A DNA stretch of 7,718 bases from Patescibacteria group bacterium UBA5187 (GCA_002413065.1 DHWH01000008.1:1-7718); one strand, 5' to 3'; counted from the first letter of the stretch, positions 1 through 5,538 are shown. The notes: generated by a model not told the origin, from the sequence alone. Numbers and translations: made by a program.

Positions 1-30
1 CCAATGTTTACTTAACCCCAACCTTGGGGG
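1..30 (-). repeat. Repeat core copy at window edge with 6-bp hairpin
   Basis: Bases 1-21 equal 2951-2971 exactly; the copy may extend left beyond the window. The hairpin beside the core is CCCCAA-CC-TTGGGG (16-29), different in sequence from the other copies but in the same position. It overlaps the 3' part of the partial gene on the minus strand. Confidence 0.65.
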
Positions 31-600
31 TAGTTCCAATTTTTGTGAATCTGCTTCATAGGCATCCGCAGACGGATGATCTGCTTCGAGAGTACCGTCA
101 AGGGGTCGCCTCGATGATAGATTCGGTAAATAGCCGTTTTGCGGCAAAATACCTTTCGTACGCACAATCTGCACATACTCCTCGATTGTTTTTTTGTCTG
201 CCGGAGCACATGTAAAGTCCCACTCGGTAAGTTTACAATCTCCCCTTACCAGAACTTCAAACGTACCACTTGGTCCAGGCACTTGCTGGATATAGATAGT
301 ACGTCCTGATTCAATCTCCTTGGCGGATCCGTCTCTCACATAAACCAGTTTGAATGGTTTTTGATTTGAGGCCGCATTGGCATCATAATCAATGAGAAAC
401 ATCGTGTCACCGCCAGGCGCCCGGGCCGATATTTTTTTGGCAACCGACTTGAGAGCAACGAAACCGGAACTTTGCAGCACCTCGATGGCTGCGCAATCAG
501 TCTCGTTCAGATTTTTGCCGCTTGTTGCGACAACGGATACGACTACAAGGACAGTTTGTTGCTGCCCTTTTGATTTTTTAGCGTTTATTCGATTTTTCAT
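1..600 (-). CDS. Hypothetical protein, C-terminus beyond window edge
   Basis: An uninterrupted minus-strand frame of 200 codons runs from ATG at 600 to the window edge with no stop, so the gene is partial at its 3' end. I do not recognise the family. The N-terminus is basic (residues 1-12, many K/R/Q), followed by a hydrophobic stretch VLVVVSVVA at about 17-25; this could be a weak membrane or secretion signal or simply a beta strand. Residues 66-130 alternate like a beta-rich domain and contain two cysteines (122 and 131). The tail (160-195) is polar and low in hydrophobics, and the last visible codons (GLSKHW) fall in a repeat core. An AAAGGA motif lies 14 bases before the ATG but 8 bases before an in-frame TTG at 606, so TTG could be the real start; a TAG at 609-607 rules out anything earlier. 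The preceding minus-strand gene is closed by a terminator, so this gene probably has its own promoter. Confidence 0.7.
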   Translation of the reverse strand, partial: MKNRINAKKSKGQQQTVLVVVSVVATSGKNLNETDCAAIEVLQSSGFVALKSVAKKISARAPGGDTMFLIDYDANAASNQKPFKLVYVRDGSAKEIESGRTIYIQQVPGPSGTFEVLVRGDCKLTEWDFTCAPADKKTIEEYVQIVRTKGILPQNGYLPNLSSRRPLDGTLEADHPSADAYEADSQKLELPPRLGLSKHW

Positions 601-636
601 GAACAACTAAACCGTCCTTTCTTTTTTGTTTACACG

Positions 637-674
637 GAGACGTAAAACGTCTCAGAAACTGGGCTGTAGTTTCT
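637..674 (-). promoter_or_regulatory. Two abutting hairpins in the leader of the 600-to-1 gene
   Basis: Two perfect 7-bp stems sit back to back with no base between them: GAGACGT-AAA-ACGTCTC (637-653) and AGAAACT-GGGCTGT-AGTTTCT (654-674), written on the plus strand. Neither is followed by a U-run on either strand, so they do not look like terminators. They lie about 23 bases upstream of the AAAGGA ribosome-binding motif, inside the likely 5' leader. A role in mRNA stability or translation control is inference. No known riboswitch consensus is recognisable. Confidence 0.5.
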
Positions 675-742
675 AAGCAAAAACTAACACATCGCTTGTA
701 TGAACACAAACCTACTTATACACCCTTATATTATGCAAGTAT

Positions 743-769
743 AAAAAAGCCCCGGAAGTTACCCCGGGG
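743..769 (-). terminator. Intrinsic terminator of the oxidoreductase gene
   Basis: On the minus strand the sequence reads CCCCGG, an 8-base loop, CCGGGG, then C and six T's (plus-strand A-run at 743-748). It sits 46 bases past the TGA stop of the 1999-815 gene. The six GC pairs plus a U-run make a textbook rho-independent terminator in this orientation. In the other direction the downstream tract is only TGTTTAC, so it is probably one-way. Confidence 0.85.
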
Positions 770-814
770 TGTTTACGAATATTTGGGTTAAGACCGTCAG
801 CTAAAGACGAAGGA

Positions 815-1999
815 TCAGATCAGCCAATCAACAGGAACTCGGCCAAACGGTCCGCTGGCACAATCAGATGATTCGATAATTGCATCGCCTACCGCGCAGA
901 TATTCCGTGCCATGCGCACATCAGGATGATAAAAATCAACCCCGTCCGGTAATGCTCGGCCCGCAATTTGCCATGCAAATGGATAGATCAGCCGAGCATC
1001 GGCATTAATCCAGCCTTCGGGATGCATCGCGGGCATCGAATGAGTGAAAGGAACGATAGGTGATTTGAAATCACTGCGCGTAAGAAGTTGACGAGGTCCG
1101 CCATTCTCCGTAACCCACAGGATCTCGGCTTCACGAATATCCCAGCCGAGCGTGTTTCCACCTTCAAACCACAATTCGAGCTTGTTATCATTCTGATGGC
1201 CACCCGCAAACTGGGTAGCTTCGAGCGTAATCTCGGCGCCATTCTCCATAACCGCAATGACTGTTACTTGGTCATCCGTCATTCCGGAAGCTTTACCTTC
1301 AACGACATATGATCGTTTGGCCCGAACAGCCACAACCTTGAGGCCAGTGATGAAATGAAGCTGGAATAACAGATGCGAAAGAATATCACCTGCAGCTCCG
1401 CCCTTACCACTCAATTCGGGGTTCTTGCGCCACGCAGCTTGATCGGAACCCGTATCCGGGGTCATCAATGACAATACGATCTTGAGCCAAGCCTGATCAT
1501 AGGAAAGCCGTCCTCCCTGCAATGCTTTGGCCGCTGGTGCCGACATTTTCTGGATACGATGCCGCGCTTCAATGAGCGCTGCGTGACCGCAATACGTCGC
1601 TGTTACCAAGGACCAGATCCCTGCAAGTTCGACAGCCGCGACAATCTTGTCGGCTTCGGATGCGGTCAACGCCAACGGCTTATCAACCATCAGATTAACT
1701 CCGGCTCTGGCAACTTGAATGGCTTGTTCCGCATGAAACTTGTTGGGCGTCGTCAAAGAAACGAAATCCAACTTACCTTTTTCTGCATGCAGCATTTCTT
1801 CGAGCGTCGGATAAATCCGATGACGTTCAAACCCGAAGTCCATGGCCAATTTGATTTTTGCGTCGAAGTTTCCCGGCGTACCGGGGACACAGGCGTCAAA
1901 ATCAATACATGGAGTAAGCACAGACCGTGCTGCCTGTATGCGATGTTTGCCGATGAATTTGTTTATTCCAACGGCACCTGCAACCAATTTATTTTTCAT
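815..1999 (-). CDS. Gfo/Idh/MocA-family NAD(P)-dependent oxidoreductase
   Basis: This is a full-length 394-residue cytoplasmic dehydrogenase-type protein. The N-terminal half is a Rossmann-like nucleotide domain: residues 77-86 (LDFVSLTTPN) and DKPL at 106-109, where K107 matches the catalytic lysine of the family's (E/D)KP motif. The C-terminal half carries AWRKNPELSGKGGAAGDILSH, with D205 and H209 of the family's GDxxxH motif, and HPEGW at 326-330. Together these fit the subfamily typical of sugar or cyclitol dehydrogenases; the substrate cannot be read from sequence. The usual GxGxxG dinucleotide loop is degenerate (GAVGINKFIG, residues 8-17), which is odd. The start is ATG at 1999: an in-frame TGA lies at 2011-2009, and no Shine-Dalgarno is present, only a run of seven C's three bases before the ATG. 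It is divergent from the hydroxylase gene and ends in its own terminator, so it appears to be a single-gene unit. Confidence 0.88.
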   Translation of the reverse strand: MKNKLVAGAVGINKFIGKHRIQAARSVLTPCIDFDACVPGTPGNFDAKIKLAMDFGFERHRIYPTLEEMLHAEKGKLDFVSLTTPNKFHAEQAIQVARAGVNLMVDKPLALTASEADKIVAAVELAGIWSLVTATYCGHAALIEARHRIQKMSAPAAKALQGGRLSYDQAWLKIVLSLMTPDTGSDQAAWRKNPELSGKGGAAGDILSHLLFQLHFITGLKVVAVRAKRSYVVEGKASGMTDDQVTVIAVMENGAEITLEATQFAGGHQNDNKLELWFEGGNTLGWDIREAEILWVTENGGPRQLLTRSDFKSPIVPFTHSMPAMHPEGWINADARLIYPFAWQIAGRALPDGVDFYHPDVRMARNICAVGDAIIESSDCASGPFGRVPVDWLI

Positions 2000-2025
2000 A
2001 AGGGGGGGTCAATATTTAAAAGGAC

Positions 2026-2031
2026 ATTTTA
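2026..2031 (-). promoter_or_regulatory. Possible -10 element for the oxidoreductase gene
   Basis: TAAAAT on the minus strand would place the transcription start near 2019, giving a leader of about 20 bases before the ATG at 1999. A 17-base spacer would put the -35 position inside the left arm of the palindrome at 2048-2056, which has no good -35 consensus. This is a weak prediction. Confidence 0.25.
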
Positions 2032-2047
2032 GTTGACTGACTGTTTT

Positions 2048-2099
2048 TGCACATCAAAGACTCAAAATTCACAAGTGAACCTGAATATACTGATGTGCA
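2048..2099. promoter_or_regulatory. Concentric palindrome, candidate operator in divergent spacer
   Basis: A perfect 9-bp inverted repeat, TGCACATCA (2048-2056) and TGATGTGCA (2091-2099), encloses an inner inverted repeat TTCAC-AA-GTGAA (2068-2079). Both share exactly the same centre, between 2073 and 2074. The 11-base tracts between the arms do not pair. The element lies between two divergent genes, 49 bases or more from the start of the minus gene and about 100 bases from the plus gene. A third TGCACAT copy (2152-2158) touches the putative plus promoter. A regulator binding site is the simplest reading; a cruciform or small RNA is possible. Confidence 0.5.
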
Positions 2100-2157
2100 C
2101 CTTTTTTGAGATTACCTTTCAATCCACACTATGTCAACTAACCACACAACTTGCACA

Positions 2158-2166
2158 TGATATACT
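2158..2166 (+). promoter_or_regulatory. Extended -10 promoter of the hydroxylase gene
   Basis: TGATATACT matches the extended -10 pattern TGnTATAAT with one mismatch. No convincing -35 lies 17 bases upstream, as is allowed for extended -10 promoters. The start would be near 2173, leaving about 30 bases to the ATG at 2203. The first T overlaps the last base of a TGCACAT half-site (2152-2158), so a bound regulator could affect it. Confidence 0.45.
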
Positions 2167-2202
2167 TATACCAGATCAGTTTCACCCTCACCCCAAGTAA
2201 AT

Positions 2203-2772
2203 ATGTTGACAACATTCATTACAGTGATGCTCTGCATCTTTTTGGCCTCCTTATACGAATGGCTGCTGCATCGATTCGTCATGCACCGCCCATTTTTCGG
2301 ATTCTCTTATCCATTTGAGAGACATGCCCTGATACACCACAAAATATTCAAGGCAGATCACACGTATCACCTTCAACGTGAAAAAGATAAATACACCATT
2401 CCCATGGCGTGGTGGAATGGAGTGGCATTGGCATCAATTGCCACATTGCCGGCCATAGGTATCGGCCTCTGGCTCGGTAAATGGCTATCAATCCCCATCA
2501 CTGCATTTATCGTTACATTTGCATACTATGGAGTGTACGAACGAATACATTGGTGCATGCACCTTCCGAAGCCCGAAAGAAGGGTCATCGAACGTCAACG
2601 GATATATCGTTGGTTGAATGGTCATCACCTTTTACACCACCGATACCAGAAAAAAAATTTCAATGTGGTATTGCCACTTTGGGATCTTCTTCTAGGAACA
2701 TTGATCAGACGTTCATTACGACCATTTTGCCAAGCTACGGGCTTAAGTAAACTTCCGTGTTGGTCAAGGTAG
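2203..2772 (+). CDS. Membrane fatty acid hydroxylase / sterol desaturase family protein
   Basis: This 189-residue integral membrane protein has the histidine clusters that bind the di-iron centre in the fatty acid hydroxylase superfamily: H23 and H28 (HRFVMHR), H41, H45 and H46 (HALIHH), H116 and H120 (HWCMH), and H141, H142, H145 and H146 (HHLLHH). Hydrophobic helices lie at about 3-20, 72-92 and 96-112. By analogy it hydroxylates or desaturates a membrane lipid or a carotenoid-like chain using O2; the substrate is unknown. The length is normal for short bacterial members, and NFNVVLPLWD (152-161) is the usual C-terminal block. The final residues GLSKLPCWSR are encoded by a repeat core found elsewhere in the window, so the extreme C-terminus may have been altered by that insertion. 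ATG at 2203 is the first in-frame start. No Shine-Dalgarno is visible. It appears to be a single-gene unit divergent from the oxidoreductase. Confidence 0.88.
   Translation: MLTTFITVMLCIFLASLYEWLLHRFVMHRPFFGFSYPFERHALIHHKIFKADHTYHLQREKDKYTIPMAWWNGVALASIATLPAIGIGLWLGKWLSIPITAFIVTFAYYGVYERIHWCMHLPKPERRVIERQRIYRWLNGHHLLHHRYQKKNFNVVLPLWDLLLGTLIRRSLRPFCQATGLSKLPCWSR
2730..2764 (+). repeat. Repeat core copy at the hydroxylase 3' end
   Basis: It contains CCAAGCTACGGG (2730-2741), identical to 2968-2979 in direct orientation, followed by CTTAAGTAAAC and GTGTTGGT. Bases 2739-2764 match the reverse complement of 2944-2969 at 22 of 26 positions. A small hairpin AAGC-TACGG-GCTT lies beside the core. The copy is inside the last codons of the hydroxylase gene. 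Confidence 0.6.
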
Positions 2773-2810
2773 ACGAGATCGCTTGATATGCGAGCTATAT
2801 CGTCTGTTTT
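2771..2810 (+). terminator. Hairpin after the hydroxylase gene, weak terminator
   Basis: AGACGA (2771-2776) pairs with TCGTCT (2800-2805), and TCGC pairs with GCGA inside (7-base loop). The stem overlaps the TAG stop and is followed only by GTTTTG. The U-tract is short and the inner stem is interrupted, so termination may be partial, with the stronger terminator at 3022-3054 as backup. Confidence 0.4.
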
Positions 2811-2943
2811 GAAGAATGTATACTTTTAATACAGTAAAGAGGGACGCAAAAGAAACCCATTCATTTTGGAATGAGCAGCAACCTATATATACAGCCGAGA
2901 AACACTCGTGTTGAATTTCTGTGCGCCTACAAGAGCACAAAAT

Positions 2944-2986
2944 ACCAACACCAATGTTTACTTAACCCCAAGCTACGGGAGCTTCA
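2944..2986 (-). repeat. Repeat core copy with 5-bp hairpin
   Basis: Bases 2951-2971 are identical to window bases 1-21. Bases 2944-2969 form a 22/26 inverted match to 2739-2764. The neighbouring hairpin AAGCT-ACGGG-AGCTT (2970-2984) sits on the same side of the TTAAGTAAAC core as in the other copies, but its loop is inverted relative to the 2730 copy. Confidence 0.65.
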
Positions 2987-3021
2987 GTCCCAAATGTGCA
3001 ACCGAAGCAACCCTAGATGTC

Positions 3022-3054
3022 ACCTGCCGATGCTTATCGTCTGCAGGTTTTTTT
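3022..3054 (+). terminator. Intrinsic terminator, plus strand
   Basis: ACCTGC (3022-3027) pairs with GCAGGT (3043-3048), and CGAT pairs with ATCG around a GCTT loop, with a TCT bulge on the 3' side. A run of seven T's (3048-3054) follows directly. It would end transcripts entering from the hydroxylase gene or from the remnant at 2875-3060. Confidence 0.75.
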
Positions 3055-3060
3055 ATTTAA

Positions 3061-3168
3061 TTAATTGTATCCGGACATGAAGTTAAGAATAAAAAAGTTA
3101 TAAACATGTCCTATGTGGCTTTTTATTAAAAAATGTTTTAGTATTCTCAGCTGAACTGCAGTTAACTT
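3061..3168. other. AT-rich spacer upstream of the small basic ORF
   Basis: This stretch of about 110 bases after the terminator holds no ORF I can support. It is AT-rich, with TATAAA-like hexamers (near 3100) that may act as promoter for the small ORF, and a perfect 10-bp palindrome AACTGCAGTT at 3154-3163. I see no tRNA, tmRNA or other RNA gene consensus in 2773-3180. Confidence 0.3.
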
Positions 3169-3180
3169 CCTCTTCGGAGG
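3169..3180 (+). promoter_or_regulatory. GGAGG motif locked in a UUCG-capped hairpin
   Basis: CCTC (3169-3172), TTCG (3173-3176) and GAGG (3177-3180) form a C(UUCG)G tetraloop hairpin, an unusually stable RNA fold. It contains the only Shine-Dalgarno-like GGAGG (3176-3180) near the small ORF. The motif touches the ATG at 3181 with no spacer, so it is badly placed for normal initiation. It may mask the start or may be fortuitous. Confidence 0.35.
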
Positions 3181-3321
3181 ATGAAACCCGAAAGCACACC
3201 CCACATGAGCACAAAATACGATCCCCACGGTAAAGAAAAACACGGAAGCAAAAGAGCCCAGAGGCCGAACAAACGTTCCAACAAGCAACGTCGCGAAGAC
3301 GAATTCCGAAGCAAAAAATAG
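3181..3321 (+). CDS. Small basic hypothetical protein, 46 residues
   Basis: ATG at 3181 to TAG at 3319-3321 encodes a soluble, strongly basic peptide: 15 Lys/Arg and 3 His against 6 Asp/Glu. It has no hydrophobic segment and is rich in N, Q, S and H in the middle (HGSKRAQRPNKRSNKQRRED at 21-40). Such composition suits an RNA-, ribosome- or DNA-binding peptide, but I recognise no family and assign no function. A strong plus-strand terminator begins 26 bases after the stop, and the gene is framed upstream by another terminator (3022-3054), so it could be its own transcription unit. A second ATG at 3205 would give 38 residues. Upstream is AT-rich, with a possible TATAAA near 3100. The opposite strand has a longer hydrophobic ORF, which I read as the antisense of its Lys/Arg codons. 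RNase R converges from the right. Confidence 0.5.
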   Translation: MKPESTPHMSTKYDPHGKEKHGSKRAQRPNKRSNKQRREDEFRSKK

Positions 3322-3347
3322 CTGCCATACCTGGCAACACTCGAATG

Positions 3348-3375
3348 CCAACGGCTTCACCTCCGTTGGTTTTTT
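3348..3375 (+). terminator. Strong intrinsic terminator between convergent genes
   Basis: CCAACGG (3348-3354), loop CTTCACCT, CCGTTGG (3363-3369), then six T's (3370-3375). It is a perfect 7-bp stem with a U-run on the plus strand. It faces the 3' end of the RNase R gene 41 bases away. In the minus direction no U-run follows the stem, so it would serve RNase R poorly. Its presence supports a plus-strand gene just upstream. Confidence 0.85.
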
Positions 3376-3415
3376 ATTATCATTCTCCAATCTGACAACC
3401 AGGTGTACGCAAATC

Positions 3416-5497
3416 CTACGCTATCGCATACTCCAGCATTTTCTTGTCCAGATCCGCAGTCATGACTTTGAACGTAATGGCATCGCCAAGAGTGAACTTC
3501 TTTTTGGTTCTTTCGCCCGTGATCGAGTATGTCTTTTCATCAAAATTGAAATAATCAGTGCCGAGATTGCGGATAGGAATCATACCTTCGGACTTTGTCT
3601 CTTTTTCTTCAACATATATTCCCCACTTCGCCACTCCTGAAATAGTTCCGGCGAATGTCTTGCCGATAAACGAACTCATGTACTCAACCTGCTTCAGCTT
3701 CTTGGATGAACGTTCCGCGTCAGCCGCGTCGATCTCGCGATCCGTCGAAGTTTCGGCGATATGCTGGTATACGAAGATCTCACGATCTCCGAACGCTTCA
3801 TTAGCGAGATGCTTCGCCAGCACGCGATGCACCAGCAGATCAGGATAGCGCCGGATAGGCGATGTGAAGTGAGTGTAAAACTCAAATGCCAAACCGAAAT
3901 GTCCGATATTTTTTGTGGAATAGACGGCTTTCTGCATGGAACGTATCGTCGCGGTGCGGATCAACGATTCGTGCGGCGTATTCTCGATCTGCTCCAGCAA
4001 ATGATTGAGATCGTGAGCCGTGACTGCACCGTCTTTTGTGCGAAGCGTGTATCCGAGAGCTTTGACGAACGTTGAAAGGTTCATGATCTTTTCCTTATCA
4101 GGCAGATCGTGAATGCGGTAGATCGCACCGGTATCGCGTATGCCCTTTTTCTTAATGGAATCAAAAACAAACTTTGCCACTTCGCGGTTGGCGAGAAGCA
4201 TGTATTCTTCGACGAGCTTGTGCGTATCGAGCCGTTCCTTGCGATACACGCCGATCGGTTTTCCCTTTTCATCAAGACGGAATTTGATTTCTTCCTGTTC
4301 GAATTCGATGGCTCCATTCAAGAATTTTTCTTTCTGAAGAATTTTCGCAAGACGATCCAAGGTAGCAAGTTCCGCACGATACTGCATGCCAGATTCCGCC
4401 GATGCCGCAGTTTGGATTCCGCTTGAATATCCAACCGCCTTGGATGGCTCACCATCTATGACGGCCTGCGCGGTTTCATATGTAAAACGATGCGTCGAAT
4501 TCATCACAGTCCTTCCGAACCAGCGCGAACGTATCCGAGTTTTATCATCCAAAACAAAAATGGCGGAGAAACTCAGCTTGTCTTCATGCGGATTGAGACT
4601 GCAGATGTCATTCGAAAGAATTTCCGGAAGCATGGGAATGGTTCGGTCAACCAAATATACGGAACAGCCGCGCTTGACGGCTTCCTTATCGAGAGCCATT
4701 CCCTCGCGGACATAGTGAGAAACATCCGCGATATGAACGCCGATTTCATATAGAGGTCCTGCTGTGGCGCCTGCGGCTGAAGCGGAGGCATCGAGTCCGG
4801 CTTTCGTCGCCTCTTCTTTGGAAAGTTCCCTGAATGAGATGGCGTCGTCAAAATCCTTGGCATCAAATGGATCGATAGTGAACGTCGCGACGCCTCGCAT
4901 ATCGCGGCGCTTTGCGATTTCTTCCGCACTGATCTGTTTTTCTGTTTTTTCTATCTGCTCGGCTTCTTTTTCCACGGCTGCAGGGAAACCAACTTCAAAA
5001 CCTTTTTCGAGTACGATGGATTCCATCTCCACGTCATTGTTTCCTTTTTGACCCAGGACGCGCACAATCTCTCCTGTCGGATTGACCGCAGGATCTGTCC
5101 AAGGAAGAAGTTTGACGTAGACTTTCTGGTCATTTGTCAGACCAGCGGAAAATTGTGGGAGGATGCGGATGGCTATATACATTTTCCTGTCATCGGGAAT
5201 GACAAAAACACCGTCTCCTTTGACGGATACTATTCCCACGAACATTTCCTTTGCCCGGGAAATCACCCGGGTGACTACGCCGACTCGCGTCTGTACGCCG
5301 CGAATTTTTTCTTCGTGAACGCGCACTTCAACCGTATCGCGATGCAAGGCCGTATTGAGGGATCCGGGAGCTACGTAGACGGATTCCAGCAAGGCCTCCG
5401 GATCATCCACATATCCTGCGCCTTTTTGGGTAGTGGAAATGGTTCCGGCAATAATGGACTCTTTTGTATCCGTATTTGTATTCAGGTTTGTATTCAT
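3416..5497 (-). CDS. rnr: Ribonuclease R, 3'-5' exoribonuclease (RNB family)
   Basis: This 693-residue protein degrades structured RNA processively from the 3' end in the cytoplasm, a role in RNA turnover and quality control by family knowledge. An N-terminal cold-shock/OB region spans about 15-165. The RNB catalytic domain follows, with TIDPFDAKDFDDA at 207-219, where D209, D215, D217 and D218 match the four metal-binding aspartates. YTHFTSPIRRYPDLLVHR at 541-558 is the other family hallmark. A C-terminal S1 domain lies at about 611-690 and the protein stops there without the basic tail of enterobacterial RNase R. It also lacks the long N-terminal helix-turn-helix extension (E. coli is about 813 residues). 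Two Ala/Ser/Gly-rich insertions (about 225-248 and 355-372) break the catalytic domain. I chose ATG 5497 over TTG 5509 because the promoter's -10 (5510-5515) implies transcription starts downstream of that TTG. Confidence 0.95.
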   Translation of the reverse strand: MNTNLNTNTDTKESIIAGTISTTQKGAGYVDDPEALLESVYVAPGSLNTALHRDTVEVRVHEEKIRGVQTRVGVVTRVISRAKEMFVGIVSVKGDGVFVIPDDRKMYIAIRILPQFSAGLTNDQKVYVKLLPWTDPAVNPTGEIVRVLGQKGNNDVEMESIVLEKGFEVGFPAAVEKEAEQIEKTEKQISAEEIAKRRDMRGVATFTIDPFDAKDFDDAISFRELSKEEATKAGLDASASAAGATAGPLYEIGVHIADVSHYVREGMALDKEAVKRGCSVYLVDRTIPMLPEILSNDICSLNPHEDKLSFSAIFVLDDKTRIRSRWFGRTVMNSTHRFTYETAQAVIDGEPSKAVGYSSGIQTAASAESGMQYRAELATLDRLAKILQKEKFLNGAIEFEQEEIKFRLDEKGKPIGVYRKERLDTHKLVEEYMLLANREVAKFVFDSIKKKGIRDTGAIYRIHDLPDKEKIMNLSTFVKALGYTLRTKDGAVTAHDLNHLLEQIENTPHESLIRTATIRSMQKAVYSTKNIGHFGLAFEFYTHFTSPIRRYPDLLVHRVLAKHLANEAFGDREIFVYQHIAETSTDREIDAADAERSSKKLKQVEYMSSFIGKTFAGTISGVAKWGIYVEEKETKSEGMIPIRNLGTDYFNFDEKTYSITGERTKKKFTLGDAITFKVMTADLDKKMLEYAIA

Positions 5498-5509
5498 ATC
5501 ACGCGTCAA

Positions 5510-5538
5510 ACTATAGCATTATTTCTTCAACTAGACAA
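5510..5538 (-). promoter_or_regulatory. Sigma-70-type promoter of rnr
   Basis: On the minus strand, TTGTCT (5538-5533), a 17-base spacer and TATAGT (5515-5510) fit a housekeeping promoter. Transcription would start near 5503, only about 6 bases before the ATG at 5497, so the mRNA is nearly leaderless. No Shine-Dalgarno is present, in agreement. Confidence 0.6.

Larger units (their letters stand above)
2875..3060 (+). pseudogene. Probable remnant of a surface-protein-like gene
   Basis: An open frame of 61 codons follows a TGA at 2872-2874 and ends at TAA 3058-3060. It has no ATG start (GTG at 2908 or TTG at 2911 are the only options) and no ribosome-binding motif. The middle reads AQNTNTNVYLTPSYGSF, which resembles the segment after the signal peptide in secreted cohesin-like or adhesin-like proteins (NVYLxPxxGSF). 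A diverged copy of the TNTxVYLxP codons, with silent or conservative changes, appears on the minus strand at 2769-2740. The frame then runs straight through the terminator at 3022-3054, which is unlikely for an intact gene. The homology is a judgement by eye, and chance open reading remains possible. Confidence 0.27.

Noticed and set aside
2002..2008. Seven-base G/C homopolymer before the oxidoreductase start as a phase-variation tract
   Set aside because: It is short for slippage, lies outside the coding frame, and its promoter spacing role is not supported.
1559..2032. Plus-strand ORF of 157 codons opposite the oxidoreductase
   Set aside because: It is antisense to conserved Gfo/Idh/MocA motifs and has no start signal or family resemblance.
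2940..2990. Integron attC site (ACTTAAC fits RYYYAAC, and its complement GTTAAGT fits GTTRRRY)
   Set aside because: No matching second core site lies at attC distance downstream, there are no paired L boxes, and no integrase is present.
2773..3060. Structured RNA gene (tmRNA, 6S or tRNA) in the gap
   Set aside because: No tRNA T-loop, tmRNA ends or 6S-like long bulged stem could be seen; only the terminator hairpins and repeat copy explain the structure.
2933..3219. 13-base direct repeat GAGCACAAAATAC (2933-2945 and 3207-3219)
   Set aside because: A match of this length is about what chance gives in a window of this size, and it shows no further flanking similarity.
3061..3390. Minus-strand ORF of 109 codons with hydrophobic stretches
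   Set aside because: It starts at TTG without a ribosome-binding site, runs through a strong plus-strand terminator hairpin, and its Phe/Leu/Val-rich stretches are the antisense of Lys/Arg codons in the small plus ORF.
5507..5509. TTG start for rnr adding four residues
   Set aside because: The predicted -10 element ends at 5510 and transcription would begin downstream of this codon; ATG 5497 follows directly.
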